DNA from: Monomorium pharaonis
Taxonomy: Eukaryota; Arthropoda; Insecta; Hymenoptera; Formicidae
Assembly (NCBI RefSeq): GCF_013373865.1
Contig: NC_050472.1
Span: 19,156,636-19,220,635 of the forward strand
DNA: 64,000 nt
Reading direction: 5' to 3'
Every line of letters starts with the position of its first letter. Positions within the stretch are counted from its first letter, which is position 1. The translations under genes were made by a program, and so were the position numbers. The notes below the pieces were generated by a model, which saw nothing but the letters and a program-made list of their open reading frames with translations, was not told the origin of the DNA and did not search any database. Of this stretch, positions 24,101-34,417 are shown in pieces.

Positions 24101-25567
24101 ATATTATATAATGTATAAGCTATTATATGTGAATTATTACTAAGTAATTAATGATACCATTTTCCGTTATTTCAAATAAAGCATATTAATTTGAGATGGT
24201 TTACTTTAAATAACAATTTTTTCTCTTTCCTTTCTTTATTTGAAACAAAAATAATAATAGCATTTATATTTATTTTTAGCATAAATAATATTAATACACT
24301 TGCTGATTTTCAATACTGCCACAAGCTTCAAGATTTATTCATAAGACGAAATAATATCAAAGATTTAAATGAAGTTTGTTATCTCCAAGGATTGCCTAAT
24401 TTACGAAATTTATGGCTCGGTGAAAATCCATGTGCAGAAAAGGACGGGTAAAGATTTAATAGCAGATGCTGTAAAATAAGAAACTATAGGAACTTCATGA
24501 CCTATTATCTTGACAGATATCGATTAGCGGTACTTAGAGCTTTGCCAAATCTTGAGAAATTAGATGATAAAGTAGTAACACCTGAAGAAGTGCAAACTGC
24601 AATGACATTTGGGCGGTCTTTAATACATCCGCTTGAAGTAGATGCTTCTCCGCAATCAGATGTAGTAACCCCAGAGGTAATAATAATTATTATTTATATT
24701 TTAAATAATATCTACTAATAACAAAAAATATTGATGGAATACTAAAATACTTGTATACAATTAATATCCATATTATTTCATCAATAATTTTTTACATATA
24801 TATTTTATGCTTTATGCTTTACATCTTAAAATATTAATACCTCTTCATTCTCCGCTTAAATTTTTGTATATATATATATATATATCGATAGCGGATTACA
24901 TATTAATTTAATGTATTAATTTAAATTTAAATTTAATTTAAATAGTTATGTGTGTTTTTAAATGCATTTTTAACCATTATTGAAATGCTAACGACATTTA
25001 TACTAAATTAGGATATTGCAATTGAATACATTGAAGAAACTGAATTGGTACGTTCTAGGAGGTACAGTTCTTCTAGTGATCAGGTAATTATATAAATTAA
25101 CGCTTTTTTAATTAATTTTTTGTAAATTACTAAAATATACTTATTAACTCACAAGATATTTATGTAATTGAAGGGTTTCCTACAACAATCAAATTAGATT
25201 ACAAAATTAAATTTTTAAGAAACAAAACCTTTAATCCATTTATTGTACATTTTTCTCTGGACATAATATAATAAATATAAAAACAAAATTGTAATCTTTG
25301 ATTAATATTTTAAGGTTTCATTTAGAAAAACAAGGACAAATCTTTGAACTTATTAGGTTTTTGCGAAAAAAAAAATTTTTATTATTTATCCTGTAAAATC
25401 TAATATTTTTACATTTATAATATTAATAATAATAATAATAAAGATGAAATAAAAAATAAATGTTATTTAAAGTATAAAACAATTTTTTCACTTATTTTAT
25501 ACAAAAATGATACCAATCACTCTTAACAAAAACAAACTTTTATATTTCTTTTGTAATTTTACTCCGG

Positions 25568-25610
<43 letters not shown>

Positions 25611-28106
25611 ATATAACAACAAAGCTTTTGATTTTTAGATATTGATTATGTTAAACATCTGAATTAAAAAATAAACAAGTAAAAAATGAATCAAAATTTC
25701 TAAACTTGTTTACTTCTTGCCAAAATTTTATATTTATTATCTGTTTATATATATATTTCTCTCATTTTCTATTTAATTCTTGAAACAAAATTGTTTACAA
25801 TTGTGATTGTGACGCTACTGATGACTTGGTGGCACAATATACATTTTGTTAAAGACTTGTTTAATTTTTGTAAGAAATCCTTAAATTATAATAATGAAGC
25901 AATATGTAATTCAAATATAAGCAAAGTAGAACTGTTTTTTCAGAGAAGCTTTGATGAAACGCAACATATACATGAAGAATATGACCCTGATAGAAGAAAC
26001 GCAAATTATAATGCGTCATCGTCACATCATTACTCACAAAATAATCAATATGCGTATGAGGTCAGTCATGCATGATATCATATAAATAAAAACATATAAA
26101 TGCTTTTTAGTAATTATTTCTAAAAATAAATAACTATTTATTAATAACAAAATGTAATTTTTGTCCTGGAAAGTTTCCTTAATGTATAATATTAGTACAA
26201 TACTTTTATAAAAAATGTGCAATTAATTTATTAATTCGATATTACTCATTGCATTAACTAATTAAATCGAAGGAATTAGATTTAAAGCATAATTATAAGT
26301 TAAAATTTGTTTTATTGCCTAATTATACTAACAGCTGCAAAATGGACAATCAAAGAATCAGAGCAAAGATGACACTGTGTGTGCAGAGTCACGCAGCAAC
26401 AGTGAGACTGTGACCACTAACACTCTTGAAATATCCAAGGTACATTCAAGTGCAGTGCATTTTTAAGCATATTTATGATTCTTGTCATTTATATTATGAG
26501 TAAGATATTACTCATAATATAAATGACTACATTTATGCAATACATTTTATAGTATATTAATAATACTATCGTACTAATATTTGTTAGCAATGATAATTAG
26601 ATAAATATTCGAATTTAATATATTTTCTGGCTACATATCACTTAGCTTAGACGTCTCTAGAATGTTTAATAATAGGTAATTTATTTTTCTTTGTCTTAAT
26701 TGCTCTTATATTAATTTAATTTATCTAACATATTTTCATATTGGCTCTAAAATTAAAAATCAATAAGATCTAATACTAATTTATTTAATAAAATTTACAA
26801 AATAAACATTTGTTTTAATTATAATATTTACTTTTAAAGAATATAGCCGATAGATTGGAAATTATAAGACAACGTTGTAGTTTGTAAAATAGTTCTAATT
26901 ATGTTAAAATATGAATAATTATAAATAGATATATACTAAGCAACAAAATTAACGCAACAAAAATTTTTACCAAAATTTCACTCAACTTCAAGTAATCATA
27001 ACTTCGCGAAAACTTATCGTATTGGAAAGTATTTTTTTATTTTAAAGCTTGAAGTCTACTTTAAAGAGCATTTGTCAGATTTTAATTATCTCCTTTTCCC
27101 TTTTCGGCATTTCTTTAAAAATAAGAATGTTTTGTCTTCAAAAATTTTTATACTTTGACGCGCTCCACAAGGTGTAGTGAATTTTTCTCGTAAATTTTAT
27201 AAAAATTATCGTAAAATATGAACTTTTCCCTACAAATTGAAAAAAAATTGAAGTCTGTACGATTTTTTGGCGGAGTTATTAAGATTTTAAGAAAAAAATG
27301 GTCATTTTGACTTTTATTGCTTGTTACTCGTTACAGATCAACATACAGCGCTCAGCAAAAAAGCATTAGAAAGTTGAAAGTTTGCACTTTCAAATGCACT
27401 TTCAAATTCAATTATTAATTTTTTCATAGATTTATTTTTTTCTAACAACAAATTACATTTAAAGATTACGTAAAAAATTGCATATTTTATGGTTTTCATT
27501 TAGTTCAATGTACTGTCGTGAAGAAAGATCTAATTACATCGCTAAAGCAAAGTTTTATAGTACGATTACTCCCCAGTAATAAACACTAACGTTCTTTAAT
27601 CAATTACTGCTTGTAAACGTTCTCATATGTTTATGCACCTCTCAATAATTTCCTCTCAATAATTTTGTGCCAAATTTGCCTAAGCGCTTTTCCCAACTTA
27701 TCAATAATATTTGAAAGTGCAAATTTTCAGTTTTTTATTGTTTTTTTGCAGAGCGCTGTACGTTGATCTATTCACGAGTAATAAGCGATGAAAATCAAAA
27801 TAACCATTTTTTCTTAAAATGTTAATAACTCCGCCAAAAAAAAGACTTCAATTTTTTTTCAATTTGTAGGGAAAAGTTTATATTTTACGATAATTTTTAT
27901 AAATTATTATTTGAGAAAAATTTACTGCACCCAAGTGGAGCGCATCAAGAGAGAATCAAAATCTAACAAATGCTCTTTAAAATAGAAACTTCAAGCTTTA
28001 AAATGAAAAAAAGAACTTTCCAATACGATAAATTTCGAAAGTTACGATTATTTGAAGTTGAATGAAATTTTGGCAAACATTTTTGTTGCGTTAATTTTAC
28101 TGCTCA

Positions 28107-28159
<53 letters not shown>

Positions 28160-29668
28160 ATACAATATGCACATTATAATATATCAAATAAGAATAAAGA
28201 ATTAATAAAAATAATCAGAATGTTTACGGACTATCGGAAAAAACCAGATAAATTTTGGAATTTTTAGGGAATTTCTTTTTTATTTTTAAAAGTTCTGAAT
28301 TTTTATGGGATTGACATTCAAGAAAATTTTTGAAATTTTACTTTTTTTAATTTAAATCTTTTTTTACAAAATTGATGTAATTATTTTTTTAATGAAAAAT
28401 GTCGACAATTTATTAACAATACGATGTACAAGTATATACATTTATGATTTGTAAGTTTTATATAAAAATATTAGTAACAATAAATAGTAACAGAATAGAT
28501 AGTAACATAAGATAATACGTTACTCTAAATTAGCGTTATGTATTAATTTTTCGAATTTTGTACTTTTAATAAGTCAGGTCCATATTGTGGACAGATCTTT
28601 ATATGCCATTTAGTTTATGTTGTTTTCCTTTAATATTTTTTTAAATTTAATATTCAAAACTCAAATGATTTTATTTCATAGTTGTATTAGTAAGGAACAT
28701 TAAAAAGCGCGTATATAATAAATTGATTTCAAAGCTTTATTTAAAAATTTTATAAACTTATCTAAAATTGTAAATAAAATTCCTGGAAAATTCGAAAATT
28801 CTTAGGAAATTTTTTTAATAAAATTGAACATTTTATAATATAAACATAAAGTAAACATCTGTCAATTTAATTTTTATTACCATTTTTATTATATTCAAGA
28901 TGAAGATAGAAGATATATTAAGATATAATTAATATAACTTGTACACTGCTTACAATTATTTTATAGAATATGATGTTTTAGGATTACGATGAACGTCCAG
29001 TAGTACAACGACATAATGGAGATTACGATGAAAGACGAGCTTACTCTGAGTACGGTGGAAACGAAGTACCTCAGCGTGTATACGCATCAACACCGCAACG
29101 TACGCAGTATGCTGTCAGTGAATTTGATGACAAGCGTAACGACAGAAATAATTATGGTTATGATGAGAGAACAAGATTAGAATATGAGGATTCGTCACAA
29201 CCTCCGCAGACGCCTCAAACAAGAAGAATGGCAACTCACAACGAAAGGGTTAGATTCAACTATACTACTTGAATAATAAACTCAATGCAACCCATAATAT
29301 TTGATTTTTTGTCAGCATTATTGTAATACAAAATGCTACGTACAAAGATTTTACAAAAATTATTGTACTGTAATATTTACAGGAAGATATAAATCAAGGA
29401 CCTGGGTGGGTAAGACATGCGGAAAAAGACAAATGTAGAAACCAATTTCACTATCACAGACGGCCAGTGACGAGAGTATGTTTTACGATAGTATTTTACA
29501 ACGCATGATTAAATTCGAAATACTTACCATTTGTAACACATGTATTTTCCTTTTCAGAATTCAAACATATTATCTGCTGTATTGTGCTTAGTTAAGGAGT
29601 TGGATTATCCGAGTCTGGAAGTTGTAGAAATGGCTGTTAGAAATCGAATGGACGAATTAGAAGAATGA
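21114..29668 (+). CDS. CFAP410: cilia- and flagella-associated protein 410 (C21orf2 homologue)
   Basis: Leucine-rich-repeat protein of the ciliary base/centrosome that in vertebrates works with the kinase NEK1; in an insect it would act in sensory-neuron cilia and sperm. Ten exons, all GT-AG and in phase: 21114-21193, 22505-22570, 24280-24447, 24517-24676, 25012-25083, 25944-26060, 26335-26439, 28982-29248, 29383-29475, 29558-29668; 412 residues. The N-terminus (MVKLTEEMV... KKLNCW) matches the family start. LRRs span about residues 20-105 (LQDLFIRRNN, LRNLWLGENP) and are followed by the RLAVLRALPNLEKLDD cap. A long Tyr/Asn/Arg-rich linker (about 160-375) makes it longer than the human form. 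The C-terminal helix (ILSAVLCLVKELDYPSLEVV) is the conserved oligomerisation tail. Introns carry several transposons. Identification is firm. Confidence 0.95.
21690..22440 (+). repeat. dispersed repeat, copy 1 (in CFAP410 intron 1)
   Basis: AT-rich segment beginning ATGTTTACCGAGAAAA and ending AATAAACATC. In between it shares ordered blocks with copies at about 28217-28870 and 36030-36665: a TTTAATATT-(A/T)-AAACT-like block, an AACATTAAAAA-like block and a terminal GAATTTTTT..AAAATT block. The inverted ATGTTTA/TAAACAT tips suggest a DNA transposon remnant. Confidence 0.55.
23165..23490. repeat. tandem duplication, period about 163 bp, in CFAP410 intron 2
   Basis: TTATCATAATGATAAAAT begins at about 23191 and again at about 23354, each followed by TTTACTTACTATAAATATTG and ATATTACGTTTTATATATTA. 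The two AT-rich copies differ by small changes. Confidence 0.85.
26931..28110. mobile_element. 1.18-kb foldback element with about 400-470 bp arms, in CFAP410 intron 7
   Basis: Arms at about 26931-27400 and 27706-28110 are inverted copies. The tips read TATATACT.AGCA..AAAATT then AACGCAACAAAAAT on both sides, and inner blocks such as TTAAAGCTTGAAGT, AAAGAGCATTTGT and AACTCCGCCAAAAA recur inverted. The spacer of about 300 bp between the arms has no ORF. A TA microsatellite abuts the right tip. A transcript of the intron would form a very long hairpin. Confidence 0.85.
28108..28155. repeat. TA microsatellite
   Basis: About 48 bp of (TA)n directly after the right tip of the foldback element. 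The TA run could be an expanded target site. Confidence 0.9.
28217..28870 (+). repeat. dispersed repeat, copy 2 (in CFAP410 intron 7)
   Basis: Begins ATGTTTACGGACTATCGG and ends AAAGTAAACATC, with the same internal block order as the copies at 21690 and 36030 (TTTAATATTCAAAACTCAA, AACATTAAAAA, GGAAATTTTTTT). Confidence 0.55.
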
Positions 29669-29724
29669 TGTTTCTGACACCGTCCCCAAAATCCACAGGG
29701 GACGGTCGCCTTCTCCCATCTCAG

Positions 29725-30481
29725 CAATATGTCTTCTGTTCCCAGTCCAGAATTCTCCGACTCGCTTGATTCCTCTACGATAACTTTGAGTCAATACGCT
29801 GATGATGGGATTTGCAACAACGACGATCATACGCTTGGCCACCAATTACTCGAAGAAAATAACGATAAGTCGAAAATTCGACGAAATGATGTCGAAAAAT
29901 ATGTCGAAAAAGTTTGCTCAACATACAGCCCGAAAACAGTATCGATTGATCCAAACCCGAGATTGCTCGAAAATAATCAGTCCATGTATAAAATTAAAGA
30001 TTCCGTATTAGATAATTCACCGTCGAGAAATTTTCAAGAGAGAAAAGGTGATGTAAGACGCGTAGCAAGCAGTGACAGTATTCCTCGTGGTAGTTATAAC
30101 AATGTCGTTTTAAGTCAGGGATGTAGAGTTTTAAGTCAAGATTGCGTAAGAAGATCAAAAAGCCTTGACGTTAGGAATACAGTTACTCCACTTCGTTACA
30201 TTCAAAAGGCAAAAGGAACATGGACATATAATTTGTAAGTTACAATACATGATAAAATTTGATAAGATCAATCTAAAATAATATTCTACATCTCCTGCAA
30301 ATGCGATCAAAAATAATCTTTACAATAAAACGAAGAAAAAAAATTGAAAAATTTTAGTAACGGATACAAGACTTTAAGCTCGAAGATTGGTCTCATCATG
30401 TTATTTCTCGGAAGAAATATCTCCGAGTACAAAAAATTTACGATTGTGATATTTCTGCAAGGACTGAAGAAACAAATGTAG
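29725..30481 (+). CDS. unknown 209-residue protein encoded just downstream of CFAP410
   Basis: An ATG at 29729, only 60 bases after the CFAP410 stop, opens 168 codons up to a consensus donor TT/GTAAGT at 30234. An acceptor at 30357 (TTTTAG) continues the frame for 41 codons to TAG 30479-30481. A strong acceptor, CCCATCTCAG, lies four bases before the ATG, so the ORF could also be reached by splicing. The N-terminal 150 residues are Ser-rich and look disordered. They include RRSKSLD, a basic-Ser site of 14-3-3/AGC-kinase type. A Lys/aromatic stretch (QKAKGTWTYNFNGYKT) leads into a hydrophobic C-terminus (IGLIMLFLG, FTIVIFLQG). I do not recognise the family. It is either a second cistron, an independent gene with a hidden first exon, or a chance ORF in the 3'UTR; the clean intron argues against chance. 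Confidence 0.6.
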
Positions 30482-31923
30482 TTATCTTCATATGTATTAT
30501 GTGTACATGTAATAATATATTATAATTGTCATTTCATATTAACAAACAAATCTGACGAATGTGATTTTATTTAATAACCGTTGAGTTTTTCTAAAATTTT
30601 ATTTAAATAAATTTTGTTATAATATAAATATTCTCTATGTATAAAACACAAGATTAAAGATAAATTATATGCTCTATTAAATATTTTCTCAACAAAGAAA
30701 ACATTTGAAGTTTTTATCTGGAAAGAAAAAAATATCTAGAACAATAACAAAGTTCGTTTAAAGATCAATATTAAAAAACAACAATGTCTACAATAAAATA
30801 TGACACGAATAAAAAAATGTATATATTTAGAAGGTGAATTTGTACACAAATAGTATTCTATAAAAAATAGTTTAATATGTATATTATATACATATAATTT
30901 ATAATCCAAATACAATCTCAGTATATCAATGAATGGTAAAAGTGTACATACACGAAAAACTAAATTCCTAAGTATTACTATTTTCTTGATGTATTTTCTT
31001 CAACTATTTTCTTTAATGTTATTATTTGATTGCAGAGGTGTATATTAATTGTTTTTAACCAATGTAACAAAAAAGAAAAGGTTAATTTATTATGTATACA
31101 CATTATAAAATTGTACTTAAAAATAATAACATAAGCAAAAGAACTATGTAAGAATGTATATTATATATAGATTAACTTTAGGCTGACAACAAGCGTATAA
31201 GGACGTATTTTTTTAGACAAACCTTCCTTATACATATTATGCTGCTAATAGATAAGAAAAGCAGAAAGAAAACAAAGAATTACATTTTTTCTGCAAACAA
31301 TACCGTTCTATCAACCAAGCCAACAACTGATGATAATTAGATTTAAGGCATTTTATAACAGTGTAAAACGCAATGACTTTCATTATTTCATTATCCACAA
31401 CCGTCCACTTATATTATTTTATAACTTATAAACAATTACTTTAATGTATATATACAATTATACATAGATTTGATATATTTAAAAATTTACGTAAAAAGAT
31501 TTGATCCTTAAATTATGATGAATAGTTGGAACGTTGTGAATTTGTATTATCGCACTTACAAATCAACTTCGAATCGATATCCATGTCAACATTCTCCGTA
31601 CATTAATCGAACATTTTGTTAACTTATAAAAAATGAAAAATTATATTGATGCTATTGATACCTACCTAATCTTTTTGTATTATTAATTTTATTTCCCACC
31701 TTTTTTTAAGCAAATTTTTCTCTTAAATGTATTAACTGCGAAATTTAATTAACTTTAATTCATAATATAGAGTAAGAAATATAATTCTTATCATATTATA
31801 TGTAATGTCACTTGTAAATAACGCCAATTTTTTATAAGATTATCTATATATGAATATGTGTGTACGATCTAAAAACGTATTCTTCATTTCTGATGGTGAT
31901 TCATCTCGTGTAAATTTATCTTC
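30482..31923. other. AT-rich spacer, probably 3'UTR then intergenic
   Basis: No coding exon seen. AATAAA-type sequences at about 30605 and later could end the CFAP410-region transcript. Confidence 0.4.
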
Positions 31924-32081
31924 TTACCCAGGTAGAACACAAGATCACAATAACATCATAATGATGTCATTGTGATTTTATTTGTCACTTATAAGTACAT
32001 AAAAGGTATTCTAATGACATCATCATGATGTCATTAAGTGGCAAATAACATTATTGTGACTTCTGTGTTCTACCTGGGTAA
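31924..32081. mobile_element. 158-bp hairpin MITE with TTACCCAGGTAGAACAC ends
   Basis: Both ends carry TTACCCAGGTAGAACACA in inverted orientation, followed by a GTCACAATAA-type block. The middle adds nested palindromes of the TGACATCATCATGATGTCA type. The flanks are TT/AA only. There is no coding capacity. Confidence 0.85.
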
Positions 32082-33000
32082 ATACATATTACCCAAAATA
32101 GAAAAATTTTGACATTTTGTTGAATTTTATGTTTATTTTGAAATATTGACTAATGGTTTTATCAAAAATTTGATCAAGAATTCTTACTTTCAATAAAATT
32201 ATATTAATTTGTAATTTTTGAGTATAATTTTTTGTTGCAATTTTATCAAAAATGTATACAATTTCGATAATATTTATTTGATATTAATTCATCAATGTAA
32301 AGAATCTAATTTTTTTAATTGCAAATATATGTATAAAAATATATATGTTATAAATTCAATAAAATGTCATCATTACAATGTATAATCTGTGATTTTTCAT
32401 AACAATTTTATCAATAATTCAGTACAATTAGAAAAAAAATTTTCAACACTTTTACATTTCATTGTTTCAATTTATGCTTCACAGAAGTTTCTCTCCCTTT
32501 ACATTCGGCTTACGCTCCGATTTATATTTTCACGAGGATATGTATATATTTTAATTCTGGAAAAGGATTCCGAAATCCATAAAAGAAATATATATACGAA
32601 ATTGTAGTCAAATTTATATAAGTTAAATTATCTTTATTTCAAGGTCAAAGTTTTCTCGATGCACTTTCATCAAAATGTTGGAATGTCTGCCTGTCGAGAT
32701 AAAACCTACAAATATATATATTTACCTCCGAACAAGAATGAACAAACGTGATCACGCACAACAACAAATAAACACAACAATAGATATTTCGAATAGTCAA
32801 CAAATTTTTTTTCTGTTGTACACGAATAACTCGGATCTACATTATCGACCCCGATCAAGTTTACGGATCGAGCACCCCGGAGTTCATTTTTACTCAATTA
32901 ACGTAATAACAGAACAATTTATAAAGTATTCATATTTTTTATAATGTTTTGAGATGATCCTTAAATCACAAACACATATGAACCTTAGATCTTTTTTATT

Positions 33001-33077
<77 letters not shown>

Positions 33078-33340
33078 GCTGACGCTTGTTACGCGGGTTA
33101 TGCTGGGTTAAGCCTCATGACAAGTGGTGCGAGTGGTGCGGTGGTGCAATTCATGCAATTATGTTCATTTTCACTTGGCATTATTTGTGAACGTAAAGAT
33201 GTGAATAATGAAAATAACTGATGTATTGTCATTTTACAAAAAAAAACCGCTTCGCCTGAACTAATGTCCTGACTTATGCCTAATTTAATAATATGTAATT
33301 GTTTGTACTTTATCGATTTGTTCTAACCTCAACAAGTGTA
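32082..33340. other. spacer with GA microsatellite and a fragment of the TTAA MITE family
   Basis: A (GA)n run occupies about 33005-33073. Near 32835-32870 an inverted piece of the TTAA MITE family is visible (TACATTATCGACCCCGATCA). The GC-richer part at 33075-33180 may be promoter or 5'UTR of the small gene that follows. Confidence 0.45.
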
Positions 33341-33775
33341 ATGCTCGTTTTACGCGGACTCCAGAATTCAAATTCTCTCGTCGTGTTGGGTGGCATCGCT
33401 TTGTGTCTCTTATTTATGATTCAAATTAAACAAATCTACAATAACAATCAGAAATATAACAGATATCTGAACTATAAGCAATATGTGAGATTTCCTCTTG
33501 TATTTACATCATCTTGTATTAACAATCTTTATTATTTAACTATCTTATAACATCTAATTAATGTATTTATTTAGTCCGTAGTGTAATTTTGAAGACCAAA
33601 TACATTTAATTTTGTGTGTTTTCAGATGAGTGAAATAGCAACAGAATTAAGAACGGTAGTAAAATCCATTAACAAATCGTCAGCTTATGTCCATCAATTA
33701 AATGAGATGCTTACCAAATATCGTGAAAGAGAGTCAAAGAATATTTCAACGACAAAAGTTACTGTACCGTCGTAA
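33341..33775 (+). CDS. 97-residue single-pass membrane microprotein, family unknown
   Basis: Two exons, 33341-33484 and 33626-33775, joined by a GTGAGA donor and a TTTTCAG acceptor in phase 0. The protein starts MLVLRGLQNSNS, has one hydrophobic span at about residues 13-28 (LVVLGGIALCLLFMIQI), a short Tyr/Asn-rich stretch, and a helical, probably coiled-coil tail (TELRTVVKSINKSSAYVHQL, then NEMLTKYRERE). The second exon begins with an in-frame ATG. Translation could in principle start upstream at a TTG, but ATG 33341 is the first normal start. Architecture resembles small organelle-membrane assembly or tail-anchored factors; no specific function can be assigned. The gene is convergent with SGSH. 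Confidence 0.6.
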
Positions 33776-34417
33776 ATACCTTAGAAGTTCATAAACTAAG
33801 GTTAGTAAATTACATTTGAATTACAAAGATTTGCTCTTATATTATGCTTTTTTATTTTTCAATGTTTTTTTCTTAATACTTAAATGAGTTAATACTAAAA
33901 AATTGTTATTTGCTTATATTATTGAGTATTTTTAATTACGATATTTATTCTTAAATGTTACAAATTCTACATTATTGAGTATTATGTACTTATTATTATG
34001 GAAACACATTAGAGTATGAAAATATAAAATTATAAAAGAAAAACATATATATGAGAGCTTCGAACAATTAATGTTGACAAATAATTTCAATTGTCTAATT
34101 GCCTAAATTGTAAATATGGCTAAATTGCCTAAATTGTAAATAATATTAAGTATTATTATTAAATATTATAAAATCTGTTGTTTTTTAATTTTTCAATTTT
34201 TCTCTTAATATGTAAATAAGTATTGAACATTGTCATTTACTTATATTAAGTATTGTATTTTACAATATTTGTTCTTAAAAGTTAAAAATTTTTTCAATTA
34301 TTAAGTACTTATTATTACTATAAAAACACATTAAAATATAAAATTGTAAAAAAGAAAACATAACGGCTACAAATATACAGCTGCAATAATTATTACAAAT
34401 AAAAAATCTGAAAAATC

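Noticed and set aside
25791..25943. N-terminal extension of CFAP410 exon 6 into the intron
   Set aside because: A clear TTTTTTCAG acceptor at 25943 fits the phase of the neighbouring exons; the upstream open frame is intronic.
33299..33340. Upstream start of the membrane microprotein
   Set aside because: The codon at 33299 is TTG; ATG 33341 is the first standard start in frame.
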